Source of the DNA: an uncultured Eubacteriales bacterium
GTDB lineage: Bacteria > Bacillota > Clostridia > Oscillospirales > Acutalibacteraceae
Length of the DNA stretch: 7,755 nucleotides
Assembly: GCA_934465125.1 (NCBI GenBank)
Contig: CAKSKO010000051.1
Location: 1 to 7,755, forward strand
Direction: 5' to 3'
The notes below the pieces were generated by a model, which saw only the letters and a program-made list of their open reading frames with translations, made no database searches and was not told the DNA's origin. The first letter of the stretch is position 1. Each line of letters opens with the position of its first letter. A program made the translations under genes and the position numbers. This document shows positions 1 to 6,077 of the stretch, piece after piece.

Positions 1-4
1 GTTA

Positions 5-10
5 TATACT
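5..10 (+). promoter_or_regulatory. possible -10 box upstream of pgk
   Basis: TATACT matches the sigma-A -10 consensus at five of six positions and sits about 50 bases before the pgk start. A matching -35 box would lie outside the window, so the promoter cannot be judged. The remaining leader (11-45) is AT-rich, with a T-run at about 30-36 and no visible gene. pgk may instead be transcribed from a promoter farther left, for example with gap. Confidence 0.2.
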
Positions 11-60
11 AGGAAAGTATGATTGTCATTTTTTAAACAAAATTCGAAAGGACGATTGAA

Positions 61-1257
61 ATGAACGATTTAAACAAAAAAACAATTGAAGATATCGACG
101 TCAGCGGCAAGAAAGTGCTTGTTCGCTGCGACTTTAATGTTCCCTTTGATAAAGACGGCAATATCTCTGACCCGAAGAGAATCAACGAAGCTCTTAAAAC
201 AATTAAATACCTTGTTGACCACCATGCAAGAGTAATCCTTTGCTCTCATCTTGGTAGACCAAAGGGAGAATTTAACATGAAATTCTCTTTGGCTCCTGTT
301 GCCGCATACCTTTCAAAAGCGTTGGGGCAAGAAGTAAAAATGGCGAGCGATGTAATTGGAGAAAGTGCAAAATCTATCGCTTCCTCGTTAAAAGACGGAG
401 AAGTCGGGTTGCTCGAAAATGTTCGTTTCCATAAAGAAGAGGAAAAGAACGACCCCGATTTCGCAAAAGAACTCGCATCGATGGCTGAAATTTATGTAAA
501 CGATGCATTCGGTACAGCGCATAGAGCACATGCTTCCACAGCAGGTGTTGCTCAGTATCTTCCAGCTGTTTGCGGATATTTGATCCAAAAGGAAATTTCC
601 GTAATGGGCGGAGCACTTTCGAACCCGAAACGTCCGTTTGTCGCAATTTTAGGCGGCGCAAAGGTTTCTGATAAAATTGGAGTTATTAAAAATCTTCTTG
701 ATAAAGTCGATACGCTAATCATTGGCGGCGGTATGGCTTATACTTTTATGAACGCACTCGGCTATTCGATCGGAACTTCTATTTGCGAAAGCGAAAAAGT
801 AAGCCTTGCGAAGGATATGATGGCAAAAGCAAAGGAAAAGGGCGTTAAGTTTTTGATTCCTGTCGACAATAAAGTTGGAAAAGAATACGATGCAAACACA
901 GAATCGCAACTCGTAGATTCTGATAAAATTCCAGACGGCTGGATGGGTCTTGATATCGGTCCGAAAACACAAGAACTGTTTGCAAACGCGATCAAGGGTG
1001 CCGGAACCGTTGTTTGGAACGGACCAATGGGTGTTTCAGAATGGGAGAATTTCGCAAGCGGTACCATAGCAGTAGCAAAAGCTGTTGCTGAAAGCGGAGC
1101 TGTTTCTATTATCGGCGGCGGAGATTCCGCTGCAGCCGTTGAGAAATTAGGATTTGCAGATAAAATGACACATATCTCAACAGGCGGCGGCGCTTCTTTG
1201 GAATTCTTAGAAGGCTTAGAGCTTCCGGGTATCGCTGCGCTCAATAATAAAGATTAA
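61..1257 (+). CDS. pgk: phosphoglycerate kinase
   Basis: This is a cytoplasmic glycolytic enzyme that transfers phosphate from 1,3-bisphosphoglycerate to ADP, giving 3-phosphoglycerate and ATP (reversible). The 398-residue length is normal for bacterial PGK. The N-terminal substrate domain shows the family signature [10 protein letters not shown] (19-28, with D24 and N26), SHLGRPKG (62-69), LLENVRF (117-123, R122) and the TAHRAH arginine R155. The C-terminal nucleotide domain shows GGAKVSDK (198-205, K201), GGGMAYTF (222-229), WNGPMGVSE (319-327), GGGDSAAAV (352-360) and the closing [13 protein letters not shown] (373-385). GAAAGGA at 46-52 lies eight bases before the ATG and supports the start. 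It is the first visible gene of a same-strand glycolytic cluster with tpiA and gpmI. No residue looks abnormal. Assignment is essentially certain. Confidence 0.98.
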   Translation: MNDLNKKTIEDIDVSGKKVLVRCDFNVPFDKDGNISDPKRINEALKTIKYLVDHHARVILCSHLGRPKGEFNMKFSLAPVAAYLSKALGQEVKMASDVIGESAKSIASSLKDGEVGLLENVRFHKEEEKNDPDFAKELASMAEIYVNDAFGTAHRAHASTAGVAQYLPAVCGYLIQKEISVMGGALSNPKRPFVAILGGAKVSDKIGVIKNLLDKVDTLIIGGGMAYTFMNALGYSIGTSICESEKVSLAKDMMAKAKEKGVKFLIPVDNKVGKEYDANTESQLVDSDKIPDGWMGLDIGPKTQELFANAIKGAGTVVWNGPMGVSEWENFASGTIAVAKAVAESGAVSIIGGGDSAAAVEKLGFADKMTHISTGGGASLEFLEGLELPGIAALNNKD

Positions 1258-1292
1258 CAGCAACACAATCATATGATTTCTGCATATAAAGT

Positions 1293-1323
1293 GTAGGCAG
1301 CACGAATTTTCCGTGCCGCCTGT
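1293..1323 (+). promoter_or_regulatory. intercistronic hairpin between pgk and tpiA
   Basis: AGGCAGCACG (1295-1304) pairs with CGTGCCGCCT (1312-1321) with one A-C mismatch. Two G-U pairs extend the stem to 1293-1323 around a seven-base loop. No T-run follows (the next bases are CATCATTG), so it does not look like a complete intrinsic terminator. It could protect the 3' end of processed pgk mRNA or cause partial attenuation. The rest of the 199-base gap (1258-1456) is AT-rich. It holds a short perfect palindrome AATCATATGATT (1267-1278) and only weak promoter-like matches, such as TTGTTA at 1346 with TATTTT at 1369. Confidence 0.4.
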
Positions 1324-1440
1324 CATCATTGATTGTGAACGATTCTTGTTATTCTAACTAATTTTTATTATTTTATTAAAGTATTCCCTCTACATTCTTA
1401 CAGTTTACGAAATGATTATCTCATCATCAAATATAATAAG

Positions 1441-1448
1441 AGAAAGGA
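1441..1448 (+). promoter_or_regulatory. ribosome binding site that sets the tpiA start
   Basis: AGAAAGGA ends eight bases before the ATG at 1457, ideal spacing for that codon. The in-frame ATG at 1412 has no Shine-Dalgarno sequence before it and would add fifteen residues (MIISSSNIIRERMIP) not typical of TPI. The ATG at 1448 overlaps the site itself. Confidence 0.85.
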
Positions 1449-1456
1449 TGATCCCT

Positions 1457-2224
1457 ATGAAAAAACAATTAAGAGAAGCTCTTATCGCTGGAAACTGGAA
1501 AATGAACAAAACCCCTGCTGAGACCAAAACACTGATCGAGGAAATGATTCCTCTCGTAAAAGACGCCGATTGCGGTGTTGTAATCTGTGTTCCATATGTT
1601 GACCTCTGCACTGCTTTGGAGGCAACAAAAGGAACAAATATTAAGGTAGGCGCTGAAAACTGCCATTGGGAGGCATCGGGCGCATATACTGGAGAAATCT
1701 CCCCACAAATGCTCACTTCTATGGGCGTTTCTTATGTGATCGTCGGACACAGTGAGAGAAGAAGCTATTTCGGTGAAACAGATAAAACTGTGAATCTTCG
1801 TGTCAAAGCGGCGCTCTCTGCAGGACTGAAGGTAATCCTCTGCGTTGGAGAATCTTTAGAGGAACGTGAACTCGGAATTACAGCAGAGCTCGTTTCCATG
1901 CAGACAAAAATTGCACTAAGTGATGTTGCCAAAAATGATTTAAAGAATGTAATTATCGCTTATGAACCTGTTTGGGCAATCGGAACCGGAAAAACTGCAA
2001 CAGCAGATCAGGCGAACGAAGTCTGTAGAGTGATCCGCGATACAGTCGCTTCCATTTACGATAAGGCTTCCGCCGAAACCATGACGATTCAATACGGTGG
2101 CTCGATGAATGCTAAAAACGCAGAAGAGCTTCTCGATCAACCGGATGTTGACGGTGGACTCATCGGGGGCGCTTCGTTGAAAGCTGCTGATTTTGCAACT
2201 ATTATCAAAGCTGCGAGCAGATAA
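1457..2224 (+). CDS. tpiA: triosephosphate isomerase
   Basis: This cytoplasmic TIM-barrel enzyme interconverts dihydroxyacetone phosphate and glyceraldehyde 3-phosphate. From the chosen start it has 255 residues, the usual TPI length. Visible catalytic elements are N13 and K15 in AGNWKMN (11-17), the electrophilic H98 in VGHSERR (96-102), and the general base E170 followed by flexible loop 6 in AYEPVWAIGTGKTA (168-181). The phosphate-binding segments IQYGGSM (211-217) and GGLIGGASL (233-241) are also present. A longer reading from 1412 is open but less likely, because the good ribosome binding site at 1441-1448 points to 1457. The gene lies between pgk (199-base gap) and gpmI (149-base gap) on the same strand, consistent with a glycolytic operon or a set of closely spaced units. 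Nothing is missing or unusual. Confidence 0.98.
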   Translation: MKKQLREALIAGNWKMNKTPAETKTLIEEMIPLVKDADCGVVICVPYVDLCTALEATKGTNIKVGAENCHWEASGAYTGEISPQMLTSMGVSYVIVGHSERRSYFGETDKTVNLRVKAALSAGLKVILCVGESLEERELGITAELVSMQTKIALSDVAKNDLKNVIIAYEPVWAIGTGKTATADQANEVCRVIRDTVASIYDKASAETMTIQYGGSMNAKNAEELLDQPDVDGGLIGGASLKAADFATIIKAASR

Positions 2225-2237
2225 TATTTATTTTTCT

Positions 2238-2290
2238 AAACAAGTATAGAATCACATAATTAGACTGAAAATAAAATAAAAAACAAGTAT
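2238..2290 (+). repeat. short direct repeat pair in the tpiA-gpmI gap
   Basis: The ten-base word AAACAAGTAT occurs at 2238-2247 and again at 2281-2290, 43 bases apart start to start, in an otherwise AT-rich gap. This could be a pair of operator half-sites or chance in low-complexity sequence. No known binding consensus is recognised. Confidence 0.3.
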
Positions 2291-2320
2291 TAGCTCTCTT
2301 AAAAGGGAGCTGATCTTTTA
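2289..2320 (+). terminator. possible weak terminator or attenuator before gpmI
   Basis: ATTAGCTCTC (2289-2298) pairs with GGGAGCTGAT (2305-2314) through ten base pairs, including two G-U pairs, around the loop TTAAAA. C and a four-base T-run (2316-2319) follow. The T-run is short, so termination is probably partial. It lies 54 bases before the gpmI start and could reduce read-through from tpiA or protect an mRNA end. No convincing promoter is seen between it and gpmI. Confidence 0.4.
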
Positions 2321-2373
2321 TCTCGGTATCAGAGTTTAGAAAAAAATATAATTCAAAAAAGGAGAAACGCTTC

Positions 2374-3885
2374 ATGAAAAAACCTTTACTTCTCATGATC
2401 TTAGATGGATTTGGGATTGGTCAAGAGACAGCAAATGCGATAAAAGCAGCGAAAACCCCAAATATTGACCGTTTATTCGATCAGTATCCGTTCACAACCC
2501 TTGGCGCATCTGGGATGAACGTTGGTTTGCCAGAGGGACAGATGGGAAACTCAGAAGTTGGACATACTAATATCGGCGCAGGGCGCGTCGTATACCAGGA
2601 ACTAACTAGGATCACAAAATCGATCCAAGACGGTGATTTTTTTGAAAATAAAGCGCTCTTAACTGCGGTCGATAACGCTCTACACAATGATTCTGCTCTT
2701 CATTTGATTGGACTTTTATCAAACGGAGGAGTCCACAGCCATAATTCTCATTTATGGGCTCTGTTAGAACTTGCAAAAAAACGCGGACTCAAAAAAGTGT
2801 ATGTCCATGCATTACTCGACGGCAGAGATGTCCCTCCTTCTTCTGGAAAAGAGTTTGTACGCGAATGTACGCAAAAGATGGAACAGATTGGTATTGGTAG
2901 GATCGCCACTGTGATGGGACGATACTTTGCGATGGACCGCGACAACCGCTGGGATCGTGTCGAACAAGCATACGCTGCGATGGTGTATGGCGAGGGAACT
3001 CGGTGTTATGATCCGGTTGAAGCGGTTGAAAAGTCATATCGGGCAGATGTGACCGACGAATTTGTTGTCCCTACTGTTTGCGCTGACGACGCTTCTATTA
3101 AGAAAAATGATTCTGTTATCTTCTTTAATTTTCGCCCTGACCGCGCAAGAGAAATTACCCGCAGTTTAGTTGATCCTGAATTTGATGGATTTGAAAGAAG
3201 ACACGGATTTTTCCCGATCACATATATCTGCATGACGCAGTACGACACAACCATGCCAAATGTTCTTGTTGCATTTGCGCCTCAGTCGCTCAAAAATACA
3301 CTAGGAGAATATATCTCTCAAAAAGGATTCACGCAACTTCGAATCGCTGAAACCGAAAAATATGCGCATGTTACCTTTTTCTTCAATGGGGGCGTCGAGA
3401 AAACGTATCCTGGAGAGGATCGTGTCCTTGTTGCTTCTCCGAAAGTTACAACCTATGACTTACAACCTGAAATGAGCGCGTATGAGGTAACAGATAAAGT
3501 GATCGATAGAATCAAAAGCGGTAAGTATGATGTGATTATTTTAAACTTCGCAAATTGCGATATGGTTGGACACACCGGTGTATTTGACGCGGCGGTCGCT
3601 GCAGTAGAGGCAGTGGATACCTGCGTAGGGAAAGTGACGGACGCGATCTCAGAAATGGGCGGCGTCACATTCATCACAGCAGATCACGGCAACGCCGACA
3701 AAATGTATGAGAGTGATCATTCTCCATTTACTGCACATACCACTAATCCTGTTCCGTTCTGTGTGATCGGGTATCCGTGTAAACTCAGAGGCGGCGGAAA
3801 ACTTGCTGATATTGCTCCAACTATGCTGAAAGTTTTAAACCTGGAGCAGCCTCAGGAAATGAACGGAACGAGTATTATTTTATAA
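2374..3885 (+). CDS. gpmI: cofactor-independent phosphoglycerate mutase (iPGM)
   Basis: This enzyme interconverts 3- and 2-phosphoglycerate through a phosphoserine intermediate with two metal ions, normally manganese. It belongs to the alkaline phosphatase superfamily and is unrelated to GpmA. The 503 residues agree with the family's roughly 510. Visible elements are the metal ligand D11 in ILDGFGIG (9-16), the nucleophile S60 in GNSEVGHTNIGAGR (58-71), H121, the DGRD substrate loop (149-152), MGRYFAMDRDNRWDR (181-195) and FNFRPDRARE (251-260). Also present are K329 in ETEKYAHVT, D396 and H400 in NCDMVGHTG, D437 and H438 in TADHGN, and H455. All expected metal ligands and phosphate-handling residues are present. 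GGAG at 2361-2364, nine bases before the ATG, fixes the start. It is the last gene of the pgk-tpiA-gpmI group and is followed by a strong terminator rather than eno. Confidence 0.98.
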   Translation: MKKPLLLMILDGFGIGQETANAIKAAKTPNIDRLFDQYPFTTLGASGMNVGLPEGQMGNSEVGHTNIGAGRVVYQELTRITKSIQDGDFFENKALLTAVDNALHNDSALHLIGLLSNGGVHSHNSHLWALLELAKKRGLKKVYVHALLDGRDVPPSSGKEFVRECTQKMEQIGIGRIATVMGRYFAMDRDNRWDRVEQAYAAMVYGEGTRCYDPVEAVEKSYRADVTDEFVVPTVCADDASIKKNDSVIFFNFRPDRAREITRSLVDPEFDGFERRHGFFPITYICMTQYDTTMPNVLVAFAPQSLKNTLGEYISQKGFTQLRIAETEKYAHVTFFFNGGVEKTYPGEDRVLVASPKVTTYDLQPEMSAYEVTDKVIDRIKSGKYDVIILNFANCDMVGHTGVFDAAVAAVEAVDTCVGKVTDAISEMGGVTFITADHGNADKMYESDHSPFTAHTTNPVPFCVIGYPCKLRGGGKLADIAPTMLKVLNLEQPQEMNGTSIIL

Positions 3886-3912
3886 TCAACCAAATAGCTC
3901 TCACCACACAAT

Positions 3913-3970
3913 AGTAAAAAGCAGCTTGAATTCTTGTCTTTGATGACAGTTTCAAGCTGCTTTACTTTCT
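3913..3970 (+). terminator. strong intrinsic terminator after gpmI, likely bidirectional
   Basis: GCAGCTTGAA (3921-3930) pairs perfectly with TTCAAGCTGC (3951-3960). The stem is extended by flanking A/T pairs (AAA 3918-3920 with TTT 3961-3963, or AGTAAA 3913-3918 with TTTACT 3961-3966 and a two-A bulge). A small inner helix, TGTC/GACA, caps the loop. On the + strand TTTACTTTCT follows. On the - strand the stem is followed by TTTTTACTATTG. It lies 28 bases after the gpmI stop and between convergent units, so it may end both transcripts. Confidence 0.88.
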
Positions 3971-4004
3971 ATAAAATATTATTTTTATTGCGATAACGCG
4001 AAAA

Positions 4005-4147
4005 CGAGTGTAAAAGGGGCGTCGCGCGCGTTTTTACGCGCCCGCGGGGGGTTTTGCCCCGCCGCCACAGATACAAACCATTTATGCCGAGCAAATCAAG
4101 TACTATCTTTCTTGGTTTGTATCTGTGGGCAACGCCCCTAGCACTCG
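4005..4147. repeat. GC-rich palindromic intergenic element (MITE/REP-like or structured RNA)
   Basis: The ends form imperfect inverted repeats. CGAGTG plus AGGGGCGT (4005-4010, 4015-4022) faces ACGCCCCT plus CACTCG (4132-4139, 4142-4147), with unequal short spacers. Inside, in order, lie a GCGCGT/ACGCGC hairpin with a T loop (4026-4041), a GCGGGG/CCCCGC hairpin (4044-4062) and a 16-bp perfect hairpin (4065-4128). Drawn as one fold this is a closing stem with three arms. Positions 4016-4066 are about 78 percent GC by my count, against strongly AT-rich flanks. No transposase, attachment core or clear target duplication is visible, and the frames through it give only basic low-complexity peptide. 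I recall GGGGCG-type intergenic palindromes in Clostridia, so a repeated non-autonomous element is the leading guess. A transcribed RNA or terminator for the leftward operon are alternatives. Confidence 0.55.
4065..4128. repeat. 16-bp perfect inverted repeat with 32-base loop
   Basis: CCACAGATACAAACCA (4065-4080) is the exact reverse complement of TGGTTTGTATCTGTGG (4113-4128). It is the longest uninterrupted stem in the element and the only arm that is not GC-dominated. Its loop (4081-4112) carries GCCGAG at 4086-4091, complementary to CTCGGC at 4144-4149 just outside the element's closing stem. Confidence 0.85.
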
Positions 4148-4184
4148 GCTGCATTTCCAAGGTTATTGGTTTCCGTTTACAACA

Positions 4185-6077
4185 TTAGCTCGCTTCGAAT
4201 TGACTATTATAAAGATTCGCATAAAATCCATTTTTCGCGATCAATTCTTCGTGGTTTCCTTGCTCGACGATATCCCCATCTTTCATAACAAGAATTAGGT
4301 CAGAATCGCGGATCGTACTTAAGCGATGTGCGATGACAAAGCTAGTTCGTCCTTCCATCAGATGATCCATCGCTTTTTGAATTAGGATTTCTGTTCGTGT
4401 ATCAACAGAGCTTGTAGCCTCATCCAAAATCAAAATCTTCGGGTCGGCAAGAATCGCTCTTGCGATCGTTAAGAGTTGCTTTTGGCCTTGTGAAACATTG
4501 CTTGCCTCTTCATTCAAAATCATTTCGTAGCCATCCGGCAGTGTTCTGACAAAGTGGTCAACCTGTGCTGCTTTGGCCGCTTCTATGACTTCTTCATCAG
4601 TAGCATCTAGCTTTCCATATCGAATATTATCCTTAATCGACGCATTATAAAGCCAAGTATCCTGCAAGACCATTCCGAACTGCGAGCGCAATCCGTTTCT
4701 TGTGAAATCGCGGATATCATACCCATCGACTAAGATCGCGCCGTCGTTGACATCATAAAATCGCATCAACAATTTAATCATTGTTGTTTTTCCTGCACCA
4801 GTGGGACCAACAATCGCAACCTTCTGCCCCGGTTTAATATTGGCGGAGAAGTCTTTGACAATTATTTTCTCGGGATTGTATCCAAACTTTACATGGTTAA
4901 ATTGCACGCTGCCATCGACCTCAATGAGCCTATCGTCTTCTGTCGTATCGCCTTTCTGCCTGATCCGGATCGGGCTCGGGTTCTCAGGAATCTCTTCCTC
5001 TTCATCTAAAAATTCAAACACTCTCTCCGCTGCTGCCATTGTTTGCTGTAAAATATTCGAGATATTTGAAATCTGAATAATAGGCTGGGTAAACTGGCGT
5101 ACATACTGGATAAACGCTTGAATATCTCCTACCGGGAGACCGTTGTTAATCGCTAAGTATCCGCCAAGAATACAAACAGCAACGTACCCGATATTCGAAA
5201 CAAAATTCAAAATAGGCATCATCAATCCGGATAAAAACTGCGATTTCCAGGCAGAAACATACAAAGTATCGTTATATCGGTCAAATACCTCAACAGAATC
5301 GGCTTCTCCGTTAAATGCCTTCATCACATTGTGTCCGCCGTACATCTCTTCAATATGTCCATTAATATGACCAAGATAATCTTGCTGCCTGACAAAGTGA
5401 ATTTGTGACTTCTTTACAACAAGAGAAATAAAGAGAAACGCTACCGGAACAATACAAAGCGCAATGCATGTCATCTGCCAACTGATCGTAAACATCATAT
5501 ACAGGATCCCTAGGATGGTTGTCACAGATGTAATAATCTGCGTAACACTTTGATTCAATGTTTGGCTAAGGGTATCAACATCGTTTGTTACCCTAGATAG
5601 AACCTCGCCATGATTTGTGATATCAAAATAATTCAGCGGCATCCGATTGATTTTCTTCTCGATATCATCGCGCAAATGATAGGTCACCTTCATGGAAATT
5701 CCCGTCATGATAAAGCCCTGCAAATAAGAAAATGCAAAGCTGACTACATAAAGTCCCAACAAGAATAAAATAATCTGCCCGATCGCACCAAAATCGATTC
5801 CTGCGCTTGTACCAGCGATTTTCCCCATAATTCCTTCATAGATTTTTGTTGTCGCCTGCCCGAGAAGTTTTGGACCTACTATCATAAAGATAGTGGATGC
5901 AACCGAAAATAAAATTGCAACAATCAAAGAAAATTTATATTGCCCGAGATAGGAAAGTAACTTTTTGAGCGTTGCCTTAAAATTTTTTGCTTTCACTCCA
6001 ATGGGTCCCATTTTTTCGCCACCCATAGAGCCGTGTCCTTTTATCCCCGCACCGGGGATTCCTGAAGCTTTGCTCAT
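4185..6077 (-). CDS. ABC exporter half-transporter, catalytic-Glu subunit (permease-ATPase fusion)
   Basis: This 630-residue membrane protein is a type I ABC exporter half. About six membrane segments (roughly 49-73, 98-124, 178-197, 200-222, 283-309, 317-340) precede an ATPase domain. The ATPase shows A-loop Y400, Walker A GPTGAGKTT (424-432, K430), Q-loop Q472, Walker B ILILDE (548-553, catalytic E553), D-loop SSVD (556-559) and switch H584. The signature is VSQGQ (528-532) instead of LSGGQ, as in TM288-like subunits. A glycine-rich, basic tail of about 35 residues precedes the first helix, also typical of that subunit. Its ATG overlaps the stop of the upstream exporter gene (ATGA), and a full AAAGGAGG site (6085-6092) lies seven bases before it, so the two are coupled and very likely form a heterodimer. 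Substrate cannot be read from sequence. Drug, lipid or peptide export are family possibilities. Confidence 0.96.
   Translation of the reverse strand: MSKASGIPGAGIKGHGSMGGEKMGPIGVKAKNFKATLKKLLSYLGQYKFSLIVAILFSVASTIFMIVGPKLLGQATTKIYEGIMGKIAGTSAGIDFGAIGQIILFLLGLYVVSFAFSYLQGFIMTGISMKVTYHLRDDIEKKINRMPLNYFDITNHGEVLSRVTNDVDTLSQTLNQSVTQIITSVTTILGILYMMFTISWQMTCIALCIVPVAFLFISLVVKKSQIHFVRQQDYLGHINGHIEEMYGGHNVMKAFNGEADSVEVFDRYNDTLYVSAWKSQFLSGLMMPILNFVSNIGYVAVCILGGYLAINNGLPVGDIQAFIQYVRQFTQPIIQISNISNILQQTMAAAERVFEFLDEEEEIPENPSPIRIRQKGDTTEDDRLIEVDGSVQFNHVKFGYNPEKIIVKDFSANIKPGQKVAIVGPTGAGKTTMIKLLMRFYDVNDGAILVDGYDIRDFTRNGLRSQFGMVLQDTWLYNASIKDNIRYGKLDATDEEVIEAAKAAQVDHFVRTLPDGYEMILNEEASNVSQGQKQLLTIARAILADPKILILDEATSSVDTRTEILIQKAMDHLMEGRTSFVIAHRLSTIRDSDLILVMKDGDIVEQGNHEELIAKNGFYANLYNSQFEAS

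Noticed and set aside
6..20. ATACT/AGTAT hairpin at the left edge as a terminator of an upstream gene
   Set aside because: Only five A/T-rich pairs, and the T-run begins ten bases later. Too weak to call.
762..1244. 160-residue minus-strand open frame inside pgk
   Set aside because: It is antisense to an intact, strongly conserved pgk and its composition is the mirror of that gene. It has no domain or start signal of its own.
1333..1348. Half of a catabolite-responsive (cre) site, TTGTGAACGATT
   Set aside because: The left half fits the CcpA consensus but the right half (CTTG) lacks the required symmetry.
1432..1437. Perfect TATAAT upstream of tpiA
   Set aside because: There is no -35 box at 16-18 bases, and initiation from it would begin inside the Shine-Dalgarno sequence, leaving no usable leader. 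Most likely chance in AT-rich sequence.
1412..1456. Longer N-terminus for triosephosphate isomerase from the ATG at 1412
   Set aside because: No ribosome binding site precedes 1412, the extra residues are not TPI-like, and the start at 1457 has an ideally spaced AAAGGA.
3969..4160. 63-residue open frame on the minus strand across the intergenic element
   Set aside because: It starts at TTG without a ribosome binding site, and its basic, low-complexity peptide is the translation of hairpin repeats. It is better explained as palindromic DNA than as a gene.
4157..4169. CCAA/TTGG four-base hairpin just beyond the exporter stop codon
   Set aside because: Too short to be significant and without a T-run.
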